Shown here: positions 55,986 through 63,320 of the stretch, one piece after another | How positions within the stretch are numbered: position 1 is the stretch's first letter | Layout of the letters: the number at the start of each line of letters is the position of its first letter | Source: Burkholderiales bacterium | Lineage (GTDB): Bacteria > Pseudomonadota > Gammaproteobacteria > Burkholderiales > Burkholderiaceae_C | Assembly: GCA_947464185.1 (NCBI GenBank) | Contig: CANHVY010000008.1 | Coordinates: 29,862 to 93,861, forward strand | Direction: 5' to 3' | Length of the DNA: 64,000 nt | Made by a program: the position numbers and the translations under genes | Notes under the pieces: generated by a model | Database searches by the model: none | The model's input: the letters and a program-made list of their open reading frames with translations, nothing else | What the model was told of the DNA's origin: nothing

Positions 55986-56933
55986 TCAATCCAGGTCTGT
56001 GGACTCGTCGCCGACCTCGGCTTCACACGTAGACGACAACGGCGCCCACCCGTGCCGCACGACGATGCGCCGGGCGCTGTAGCACACCTCGATCCGGCGC
56101 GCCTCGGGTTCGCGGGCCCGGATGAAGGCTTCCAGCGCCTCGGGCATGCTCACTTCCATCACCCGCTGCTGCAGCAGCGCCTCGGGATGGTCGTCCAGGT
56201 GCACCCAGGGCACGAAAGGTACGGCCAGCAAGGCTGTTCTGGAGGGCAGGGTCAGGCGGCTGGGCTGGTAGCCGGCCTCGCGCAGCCAGTGCTGCGCGCG
56301 CCCTCTGGCGGTGTCATGCGATTGCGCGCCCTCTGACCCACCCTGCAAGGGCGCTTGCGGGCTCCAGCCGCCCCAGGCCGTGGCCATGAGTTCAGCCACC
56401 CACTGGTTGCAATTCTGGTAGCGCGTGGACTGGGCGTAGGCATTGGCGCTGTAGCGCGGGCCCAGCAGGGCCAGCGCTTGGCGTTCGTCCAAGGCGGCTT
56501 GGGCCACCGACTCTGCAGCACGCGCGGGCAGCAACACCAGGGACACGAAACCCAGGCGCGCATCGTGCTGGCCCAGCACGAAACCGGCCAGGCCCTGGTC
56601 AAACAGGCGTGCGCGAACTTCATCGCAATCGAAGTACAGCTGCCGCACCGACCACGGCACCGTCGGGCTGTCGGCCAGGCCGATGCCGGCATGCGAATAG
56701 CGCACGCCCAGGCGACTCAGGTCCAGACCCGATCGGGATACCAGCGCCACGCGGGTGTCTGAACGCTGCAGTTCCTGCCGAACCACGGCGGCCACGCGCA
56801 ACAGGGTGTCGCGCTGTGCCGCGTCCAGGTCTGGCGAGGCGTCGCAGTAGCGCAGCACGCCGGCATGGCCCGCCACCGCCGCCAAGCCGAGCAGCAGCCC
56901 CAGCACGCCGCCCCTCAGGGCATGCCTCGGCAT
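55986..56933 (-). CDS. DUF2145 family secreted protein
   Basis: A 315-residue protein with an N-terminal signal (GVLGLLLGLAAVAGHAG). RYSHAGIGLADSP and QNCNQWVAELMATAWG are the DUF2145 hallmarks; the latter has a Cys in an NlpC/P60-like setting (NCNQWVAE) and an upstream His, a pattern that could be a papain-fold catalytic pair. The function of the family is unknown. It shares the strand with the small secreted protein 75 bases upstream and converges on the Bug gene with 8 bases between stops. Confidence 0.8.
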   Translation of the reverse strand: MPRHALRGGVLGLLLGLAAVAGHAGVLRYCDASPDLDAAQRDTLLRVAAVVRQELQRSDTRVALVSRSGLDLSRLGVRYSHAGIGLADSPTVPWSVRQLYFDCDEVRARLFDQGLAGFVLGQHDARLGFVSLVLLPARAAESVAQAALDERQALALLGPRYSANAYAQSTRYQNCNQWVAELMATAWGGWSPQAPLQGGSEGAQSHDTARGRAQHWLREAGYQPSRLTLPSRTALLAVPFVPWVHLDDHPEALLQQRVMEVSMPEALEAFIRAREPEARRIEVCYSARRIVVRHGWAPLSSTCEAEVGDESTDLD

Positions 56934-57008
56934 ACGCTTAACCCCCAGCCCGCACAGGCACCGTTTCTGCCCGGAAGATCCGCAGGACCTTCGGGGCCCT
57001 CAAGGCCC

Positions 57009-57536
57009 TCAAGAACCGCCAGCAGCCTTCACAGGCCGTGCCGGGAGTTCAAGCTGCCACTCCTGTGCCAGCACAAGAAAGAACGGCCGGGGCTGGCCGG
57101 CCAGGGCAAAGGCCACGCCATAGGGCCGCTGGGCGGCGCGCAACAAGTGCCCGGTGTCCAAGCCCTCGCGCTCGACCACCGCCTGCGGCAGCCTCAATTC
57201 CCACTGCTCGTCCCGTCCCTTTGCAGCGGCGACGTCGACTCGCACGCCAGCATCACTGCGCTGCGTCGGCTGCAGCGTCAAGCGCATCTCGCCCGGCCGG
57301 TCGGCGGCTTCGACGAGTTCGATCACGCGGTAATCCCCGTCAGCCATCTGGCGCGGGCCGGCGGCACTCTGGCTGGACGAGCGCAGGGAGTCCGACAAAC
57401 TGCCCACGGACGCGGATCCGGCACTGGAGGCGGAGGACGCGGTGGACGATGCGAGGTCCAGCGCCCAAACAGTCGTTGGCGCCGCAACGCCGCAAACGGC
57501 GGCCAGAAGCCAGGCGCGAGGATGGGAAAGCTTCAT
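57009..57536 (-). CDS. hypothetical secreted protein
   Basis: A 175-residue protein I do not recognise. A signal peptide (AWLLAAVCGVAAPTTVWA) is followed by a Ser/Ala-rich linker (residues ~25-60) and a compact ~110-residue C-terminal domain rich in beta-type sequence (DYRVIELVEA, MRLTLQPTQ, QWELRLPQAVVE). It is probably periplasmic. ATG 57536 is the natural start before the signal peptide; the frame six codons further up is less likely. It precedes the DUF2145 gene, and the pair may be one unit. Confidence 0.72.
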   Translation of the reverse strand: MKLSHPRAWLLAAVCGVAAPTTVWALDLASSTASSASSAGSASVGSLSDSLRSSSQSAAGPRQMADGDYRVIELVEAADRPGEMRLTLQPTQRSDAGVRVDVAAAKGRDEQWELRLPQAVVEREGLDTGHLLRAAQRPYGVAFALAGQPRPFFLVLAQEWQLELPARPVKAAGGS

Positions 57537-57752
57537 GCGGCAGGACTCCATGGAGAAGGGGCGGGACGGGGCACACCAGCCGCTGGGGAGGCGACGGCCC
57601 CGAGGACAATGACCACAAAGGATACCCGCACGGCAGGGACCTGCCGTGTATCGAGGCTGGCGTTATCCCCATGGACCCAGCCCCGGACCACCCCCACAAT
57701 CCGCCGCCCAGCCGTCAGGCCCTTTCCAACCAAGCAGCCCACCGTTCAGCGC

Positions 57753-58025
57753 ATGCTGTCTCTTGACCTCATCAGCTCTTCCGCCAGTTGCGGCATCACT
57801 GCGCTGGCGGGCGCGCGTCTGCTGCGGCCCTCGCAAGGCTACGGTGAGGCGTTCAATCCGGTGCCACACATCAGCCGTGATGCTTCGCTCTTGATGGGGT
57901 CCCGCAGGCCTGTGCGGCCGGAGGCGGGTGAGCCGACGGAGCTGGCCCTGTCGCGTGCCGACGGGGCCCTCTACCGTGCCAGGAGCGGCGGGCGCCACCA
58001 GGTTCTGGTGGGCGCAGTTCCATGA
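57753..58025 (+). pseudogene. remnant of a diguanylate cyclase (GGDEF) gene
   Basis: An open frame of 90 residues whose two ends look like the two ends of a GGDEF membrane protein. The first ~25 residues (MLSLDLISSSASCGITALAG) look like the first membrane segment. The last ~25 (ELALSRADGALYRARSGGRH) are the characteristic GGDEF C-terminus (RADxALYRAKxxGRN). The whole catalytic domain, including the GG(D/E)EF motif, is missing, which fits an internal deletion. Its stop overlaps the start of the following transporter gene. No other gene lies in the 57537-58021 interval. Confidence 0.6.
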
Positions 58026-58900
58026 CGGGCGTGGCCAAGGCCTCCACGGCCCGCGCCGCCGGCTGGATGGCGGGGTGGCTGCTGACAATGACGGCGATTG
58101 CCGTGGCCGGACGCGAGGCCACGCGGGAGCTGTCGGTCTTCCAGGTGATGCTGCTGCGCTCGCTGATCGGGCTGGTGGTACTGGCCCCTCTGGTGCACGC
58201 GGCTGGGGGGCTGCGCGCCATGGCCACCACCCGTCTGCGTTCGCACGGGCTGCGCAACTTGGTGCACTACGCAGCGCAGGCCGGCTGGCTGGCCGCGTTG
58301 GCGTTGATCCCCCTGGCCCATGTGGTGGCGCTGGAATTCACGATGCCGATCTGGACCGCGCTGCTAGCCTACGCCTTTCTGGGTGAACGGCTAGATACCC
58401 GCAAGGTCGCGGCCATCGCGCTGGGTGTCGCCGGGGTGGCGCTCATCGTGCGGCCGGCACCCGGCGCAGCCTTCAGCGCGGGGCATCTGATCGCCCTGGT
58501 GGCCGCCGTGGGATTTGCAGTCTCGGTCACCATGGTCAAGTCGCTGACCCGAACGGACACCGCCACGCAGCTGATGTTCTGGATGCTGGTGCTGCAGACT
58601 CTCATCGGTGCCGTACCGGCGGTCGCCCATTGGCAGACCCCCGTGGGCCTGCAGTGGCTGTGGATTGCGGTGGTGGGCGTGTGCGGCACCTGCTCGCACT
58701 ACTGCATGGCGCGCGCCATGGCGCACGCGGAGGCCACCGTGGTGGTGCCGATGGACTTCCTGCGCCTGCCCCTGACCGCGGCTGCCGGCTGGGCGCTGTA
58801 CGCCGAGCGTTTCGACATGGTCACACTGGCGGGCGCGGCCCTCATCCTGGGCGGCAACGCCGTCAACCTGGGGCGCAAGCCCCGAACCAGCACATCATGA
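58022..58900 (+). CDS. DMT-superfamily transporter (EamA/RhaT type)
   Basis: A 292-residue, ten-helix membrane protein with two EamA repeats. LSVFQVMLLRSLIGLVVL, HVVALEFTMPIWTALLAY and EATVVVPMDFLRLPLTA are typical of the family. The ligand is unknown. Its start overlaps the stop of the GGDEF relic and its stop overlaps the start of the hydratase gene, so it may be co-expressed with that enzyme and move a related metabolite (inference). Confidence 0.92.
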   Translation: MTGVAKASTARAAGWMAGWLLTMTAIAVAGREATRELSVFQVMLLRSLIGLVVLAPLVHAAGGLRAMATTRLRSHGLRNLVHYAAQAGWLAALALIPLAHVVALEFTMPIWTALLAYAFLGERLDTRKVAAIALGVAGVALIVRPAPGAAFSAGHLIALVAAVGFAVSVTMVKSLTRTDTATQLMFWMLVLQTLIGAVPAVAHWQTPVGLQWLWIAVVGVCGTCSHYCMARAMAHAEATVVVPMDFLRLPLTAAAGWALYAERFDMVTLAGAALILGGNAVNLGRKPRTSTS

Positions 58901-59739
58901 AAACAGACCCACTAACATCCACCGCGACAGGCGGGCTCACCCAGGCGACTGCCGCAGCCGCCGCTCGACTGCTGTGGGAAACCCGCCTGACAGGGCAGAC
59001 CCTTCAAGGCCTGCCGCCAGGGCTGCAGCCCACGGACCCCGCCAGGGGCCACGCCATCCAGGCGCTGCTGCCGGCCGTGACCGAACGCACGGTGGTGGGC
59101 TGGAAGATCGCCGCCACCAGTGCCGCCGGCCAAGCCCACATCGGCGTGAGCGGCCCTCTGGCGGGGCGGGTGCTCTCGGGCCTGGTGGACAGTGACGGGG
59201 ACACGGTATCGCTGACCGGCAACGTGATGAGGGTGGCCGAGCCCGAATTTGCCTTTCGCGTCGGCCAGCGCCTGGCGCCCCGGGAGGCGCCCTACACGGT
59301 GCCCGAGGTGCTGGACGCCATGGACGCCCTGCTGCCGTCCATCGAAGTGCCCAACTCGCGCTTCGAAGACTTCGCCCGTGCCGGCGAGGCGCAGTTGATC
59401 GCCGACGATGCCTGCGCCCATCGCTTCGCCATCGGGCAGCCCGCGGACGCCGACTGGCGCGGCATGGACCTGCGGGCCCACCGGGTGCGCGCCACCGTCC
59501 ACGGGCCCGATGGTGCGGCGCACACCCAGCGCGAGGGCGATGGCACCGCCGTGCTCGGGGACCCACGGGTGGCACTGGCCTGGCTGGTCAACGAGGTGTC
59601 AGGCCTGGGTGTTGCCCTGGAACCCGGTCAGTTCATCTCCACCGGCACCTGCATGGTGCCGCTGCCGGTACGCCCGGGGGACCGGGTCGACGTGGACTAT
59701 GGGGTGCTGGGGCGGCTGTCGCTGCGCTTCGTGGCCTGA
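58897..59739 (+). CDS. 2-keto-4-pentenoate hydratase-like protein (FAH superfamily)
   Basis: A 280-residue protein of the MhpD-like branch of the fumarylacetoacetate hydrolase fold, whose members hydrate 2-hydroxypenta-2,4-dienoate in aromatic meta-cleavage or decarboxylate related oxo-acids. VVGWKIAATSAAGQAHIGVSG, AEPEFAFRVGQRL and LPSIEVPNSRFED contain the metal and substrate residues. No other meta-cleavage gene is in the window, so the pathway is uncertain. ATG 58897 overlaps the transporter stop. Confidence 0.87.
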   Translation: MKTDPLTSTATGGLTQATAAAAARLLWETRLTGQTLQGLPPGLQPTDPARGHAIQALLPAVTERTVVGWKIAATSAAGQAHIGVSGPLAGRVLSGLVDSDGDTVSLTGNVMRVAEPEFAFRVGQRLAPREAPYTVPEVLDAMDALLPSIEVPNSRFEDFARAGEAQLIADDACAHRFAIGQPADADWRGMDLRAHRVRATVHGPDGAAHTQREGDGTAVLGDPRVALAWLVNEVSGLGVALEPGQFISTGTCMVPLPVRPGDRVDVDYGVLGRLSLRFVA

Positions 59740-59796
59740 CGAAGGGTTCACGGGCATGCGGCACGCGAGCACCTGCCGCACTGGTGTGGCGGACCT

Positions 59797-59838
59797 CGGG
59801 CGCCTGCGGACATGGGACACGCTGTCCGCAGGCGCCCG
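59797..59838. other. 16-bp perfect inverted repeat
   Basis: CGGGCGCCTGCGGACA and its exact complement separated by 10 bases, in the 194-base gap before the SGNH lipoprotein gene. It is not followed by a T-run on either strand, so it is not a classical terminator. It could be a transcript-end stabiliser for the hydratase gene or a protein-binding site. The rest of the gap shows no gene. Confidence 0.7.
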
Positions 59839-59933
59839 GCTCAGAGCCACGGGCTTGTCCCGATGCGCCAACCCTGCGGCATGCCTAGCATCGCCAGGTC
59901 GCGGGCTTCGGACCGCTCGTCAAGGAACATCAA

Positions 59934-61598
59934 ATGCTGAAATTCCGTTCGTTAAAGCACGTATCGTGGCTTGCAGTGGCCAGCGTGCTGGTGGCCTGCA
60001 GTGGTTCGCCTGATTACATCGACGGCTTCGCGGCCACCGGGGCGGCCATGGCGAATGCGGACGTCACGGCGAAATGCGTCGAAGGTCCGCCGGTGTCTGG
60101 CAAGACCGATGCCAACGGCCTGTTTCAGTTGCGCATTGACAACGGACAGGTCGCGCCCTGCATCGTGCAGGTCACGGATGGCGCAGGGACCACGCTCCAC
60201 AGCTTCGCCAACGGCCCCGGCCGGCTCAACGTCACACCGCTGACGGAACTCAGCGTTGGCAAGGCCCTGGGCGGCACACCCGCCTCAGCTTTCGCCAGCT
60301 TCGACCGGACCAAGTCCGATGCCATCGCCAACAAGCTTGCAGCCGCCACGACGGCAGTCAAGGCCGAGGTGGAGGCGCTGACGGGCAAGACGATAGCGGG
60401 GGACATGCTGATTTCAACCTTCAAGGTGGGCGATGCAGATGACCTGGTGCTGGATGCCTTCAAAGTCAAGTTGCAGGACCTGGGCAAGCCGTTGGCAGAT
60501 GTGACAGCTGCCATGGCCGAAGGCAAATCTCTGAGCGCCATCGCACCGAGGGTCAGGGTGTTCGGCGACAGCCTGTCGGACAGCGGCACCTTCGGTTTGA
60601 AGTTCACCGTGCAGGGCAGTGCTGCCACAGGACCTGGGTCCAGCAGCATCTGGGTGGACGTTGTGGCAGCGCAGTATCAGAAGAAGCTGCTGTGTCCGTA
60701 CTTCAGAATCATCGGATCGACGGTCACGACAGAGTCAGGTTGCACCAACTACGCCATCGGTGGCGGACGCATCAACAACTTCACCAATCCGAGCGCTCCC
60801 CTTTCAGTCCTGGTGCAACTGCAGACAGCAGCGCAGGTTCACGGCAGCTACACCGCCAGCGATATCCTGCTGATCGACGGCGGTGGCAACGATGCGGCGG
60901 ATCTGGCGGGTGCCTGGCTGGGGGCGACCACGCCTGCGGGACTGCAGAGTTTCCAGACCTTGCTGTCCAGCGCGCTGGGAACTTCAGCCACTGCAACGCT
61001 GCTGGGCTCTGGTCCGAATGGGCCGGTGGTGGCAGGTGTGGCCTACATGGAGAAGCTGGCCGACAACCTGGCGGACGCCGTGAGCACCCATGCGGTGAAC
61101 AAGGGCGCGAAGAAGGTGCTGGTGATGAACGTGCCCGACATCGCACTGACGCCGCGGTTTTCCGCCGTGCTGACGGGTGTCACAGCGCAAGCCGGTGCGG
61201 AACAAGCCGCTGCAGCCAAGAGCGTCATCCAGTCCTGGGTGAATGCCTTCAATACCAAGCTGGCCAACCGCTTCGCAGCCACGACCTCGGCAGCATCTGT
61301 GGTGGCGGTCCTGGATTTCAACAAGACCTTCCGCGATCAGGTCGCCAACCCGGGTGCGTTCGGCTTCACCAACGGTACCAGCACGGCCTGCCCAATCACC
61401 GGCACGGACTCTTCGGGCTTGCCCAGCTACACCTTCCCCACATGCTCGGCTACCGCGCTGTCCGCCACGTCCGGCAAGCCCTCGGCCGACTGGTGGCAGA
61501 CCTATCTGTTCTCCGATGGCTTTCACCCCACCCCCCGCGCCCACCAGAAGGCTGGGGAACAGGCGCTGGCCGTGATGACCCAGCGCGGGTGGAACTGA
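59934..61598 (+). CDS. SGNH/GDSL-family esterase, lipoprotein
   Basis: A 554-residue secreted protein. The signal ends in the lipobox LVAC (Cys22), so it is probably a membrane-anchored lipoprotein. Residues ~30-200 form an extension with a short beta-rich part (PPVSGKTDANGLFQLR) like a carboxypeptidase-regulatory fold. The SGNH hydrolase domain follows: block I GDSLSDSG with Ser213, an Asn block DGGGND, and the C-terminal Asp528-x-x-His531 in SDGFHPT. It is probably a lipase or esterase of the cell surface; substrate is unknown. Confidence 0.87.
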   Translation: MLKFRSLKHVSWLAVASVLVACSGSPDYIDGFAATGAAMANADVTAKCVEGPPVSGKTDANGLFQLRIDNGQVAPCIVQVTDGAGTTLHSFANGPGRLNVTPLTELSVGKALGGTPASAFASFDRTKSDAIANKLAAATTAVKAEVEALTGKTIAGDMLISTFKVGDADDLVLDAFKVKLQDLGKPLADVTAAMAEGKSLSAIAPRVRVFGDSLSDSGTFGLKFTVQGSAATGPGSSSIWVDVVAAQYQKKLLCPYFRIIGSTVTTESGCTNYAIGGGRINNFTNPSAPLSVLVQLQTAAQVHGSYTASDILLIDGGGNDAADLAGAWLGATTPAGLQSFQTLLSSALGTSATATLLGSGPNGPVVAGVAYMEKLADNLADAVSTHAVNKGAKKVLVMNVPDIALTPRFSAVLTGVTAQAGAEQAAAAKSVIQSWVNAFNTKLANRFAATTSAASVVAVLDFNKTFRDQVANPGAFGFTNGTSTACPITGTDSSGLPSYTFPTCSATALSATSGKPSADWWQTYLFSDGFHPTPRAHQKAGEQALAVMTQRGWN

Positions 61599-62025
61599 GC
61601 CACGACCTCCTGGCAGGGATGACGGGGTGTGACCACTCCCGCATCCCTGCGCTTGATGCCCGCAATGCTCTGGCGCAGTCGTTGACGGCGTAGGGGGCTC
61701 AGGGCGAACTGAGCGCCACCCTGCGCGCCTGCAGACCGGCCGGGCGGGGCTTCAGCCCCACCGCAGCCGGGGCCTGACCGCCCCTTCCGAGGGCACCTGG
61801 GCGCCGGCCCCGTGGCCTGACATGCCGGCTCCATGACCTCAGCACCACCGCCCTCGCCCATGCCGGCGGCGGACTATTCCGCCCACACGCTCATGATGGC
61901 CCATCATGCTGGCAGCGAAGGCGATCGACGATGACGGTGGCACTTCGGCAAACGCCGGAGGCGATTCCACCTATTGACCATAGAGTTCAGGCGTCCAGGT
62001 GGAAAGTATTTAGAATCAAAGACCT
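61599..62025. other. intergenic region with a palindrome
   Basis: A 427-base gene-free stretch between the lipoprotein and the nucleotidyltransferase genes. It holds a 17-base palindrome CATGATGG-C-CCATCATG (61892-61908), one copy of a 23-base imperfect direct repeat, and, near the downstream gene, a TAGAAT (62011-62016) that could be a -10. A TTGACC at 61974 is 31 bases from it, too far to serve as its -35. Confidence 0.6.
61881..61903 (+). repeat. left copy of a 23-base imperfect direct repeat
   Basis: GCCCACACGCTCATGATGGC plus CCA. It matches 20 of 23 bases with the sequence at 63138-63160 on the other side of the nucleotidyltransferase gene, and overlaps the palindrome at 61892-61908. 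Confidence 0.6.
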
Positions 62026-63090
62026 ATGAGGCATAAAAAAACAGACTTCGTGCCGTTTTCTGCCGACGCCCAGCGCTCGATTGCCAATCTCGAAGCGGCT
62101 TACGAGCAGCTGGTGGACATCGAGCGCGAGCTCGACGCGCTGCCCACCAGCATGTTCTGGCAGACCAAGAACGGCAAGGACTACCTGGCGGTCAAGAAGT
62201 CCTCGTCCGACTCCGGCACCACGCAGGGCCCGCGATCACCGGAGACCGAACGACAGTTCGCAGCATACTCAGCTGAGCGCGCGCGCCTTCAGGCACGCAG
62301 GGCATCACTGAACGCCCTGGTTCAAGACCGGGTCAAGCTGTGCCGCGCACTGCGTCTGCCCCAACTGGCAGAGCAGCAAGGGCGCCTGCTGCGCGAGCTG
62401 GATCTCCACGGCCTGTTGGGCTATGACGTGCTTGTCGTGGGCACCAACGCATTCGCCGCCTATGAGATGGTCTGCGGTGCGCGGTTCCCGGTGGGCAACG
62501 AGGCCACTGAGGACTTCGATCTGGCCTGGTGCAGAGGCACCAGGGTCTCGCTGGCGGCCATCGCGCCACCCGCACCCCAACAAGCAGCCAGCGGCCGGGT
62601 ATCCCTGATGTCCGTACTCAAGCGAATCGACAGCACGTATGCGATCAACAGGCGCAAGCCCTATCAGGCGGTCAACGACGCAGGCTACGAAGTGGAACTG
62701 TTGGCTGCGCCAAGCACCCACCCGATGCCCAATGGCGAGGCTTTCGAGCCCATGGCCACGCTGGGGGAGCAGGAATGGCTGCTCCGTGGCACACCCGTGC
62801 GGTGCGTGGTGACGACGAACAAGCCGGGAACCTGCCCGCTCTACGTACCCGATCCGCGCTGGATGGCCGTACACAAACTCTGGCTCAGCCTCAAACCTGA
62901 ACGCAACCCAGCCAAGAAGGGCAAAGATGCGCGGCAGGGCAACGTGCTGCTGGACGCAACGCGGTACTTTTTGAGGGACAGCTACCCCCTGGACCTCGAA
63001 TTCGTGCTAGGGCTGCCACCGGAGTTGCGTGACCTCTTTACGGCCTGGGCCGAACAGTCCGGCTTCGATCCAACGAACCCGTCCGCTTGA
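62026..63090 (+). CDS. nucleotidyltransferase-fold protein (GSU2403-like)
   Basis: A 354-residue protein that resembles the GSU2403 type of nucleotidyltransferase-fold proteins, related to AbiEii/MNT-like enzymes. An N-terminal ~110-residue helical part precedes a likely active site: VVGTNAFAAYE (Gly139) and EDFDLAW with Asp163 and Asp165, a D-x-D metal pair. HKLWLSLKPERNP with KKGKD (283-301) resembles the K...R...KD motif of AbiEii-type toxins. Substrate and role are unknown. No antitoxin-like gene lies beside it. Flanking imperfect direct repeats suggest a discrete insertion. Confidence 0.75.
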   Translation: MRHKKTDFVPFSADAQRSIANLEAAYEQLVDIERELDALPTSMFWQTKNGKDYLAVKKSSSDSGTTQGPRSPETERQFAAYSAERARLQARRASLNALVQDRVKLCRALRLPQLAEQQGRLLRELDLHGLLGYDVLVVGTNAFAAYEMVCGARFPVGNEATEDFDLAWCRGTRVSLAAIAPPAPQQAASGRVSLMSVLKRIDSTYAINRRKPYQAVNDAGYEVELLAAPSTHPMPNGEAFEPMATLGEQEWLLRGTPVRCVVTTNKPGTCPLYVPDPRWMAVHKLWLSLKPERNPAKKGKDARQGNVLLDATRYFLRDSYPLDLEFVLGLPPELRDLFTAWAEQSGFDPTNPSA

Positions 63091-63137
63091 TGAACGACAA
63101 GACAAAGACAGGCAACGCACTGCTCCCCAGCGAGCCG

Positions 63138-63160
63138 GCCCACACACCCATGATGGCGCA
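63138..63160 (+). repeat. right copy of a 23-base imperfect direct repeat
   Basis: GCCCACACACCCATGATGGC plus GCA, 20 of 23 bases identical to 61881-61903. It starts 48 bases after the nucleotidyltransferase stop. Confidence 0.6.
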
Positions 63161-63232
63161 GTAGTTGCAACCCTTTACGGGACAACGACTTAGCGTGATG
63201 TTACAGGTCTTAGCTTCATCCTAGCTACAGTC

Positions 63233-63257
63233 CGCGACCCCTCGTCCAGGGGTCGCG
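63233..63257. other. 10-bp inverted repeat before the HNH gene
   Basis: CGCGACCCCT and AGGGGTCGCG with a 5-base loop, between the convergent nucleotidyltransferase and HNH genes. No T-run follows. A nearby GACGAGGGG could pair with the loop side as an alternative stem. It may act as a transcription end for one or both genes. Confidence 0.5.
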
Positions 63258-63320
63258 CCACGACCAGACGAGGGGACACGAGGCCACAAGGCACTTGCGG
63301 ACGCCTAGCAGGTGCCTCGG

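Noticed and set aside
57552..57752. A further gene between the secreted protein and the GGDEF relic
   Set aside because: Open frames here are short, Pro-rich and without motifs or a ribosome-binding site.
61974..62016. TTGACC / TAGAAT as a sigma-70 promoter for the nucleotidyltransferase gene
   Set aside because: The spacer would be 31 bases. The -10-like box remains possible with a different, weak -35.
63160..63260. tRNA or tmRNA fragment marking an integration site near the HNH gene
   Set aside because: The 10-bp hairpin tempted this reading, but no T-arm, anticodon arm or CCA end can be folded on either strand.
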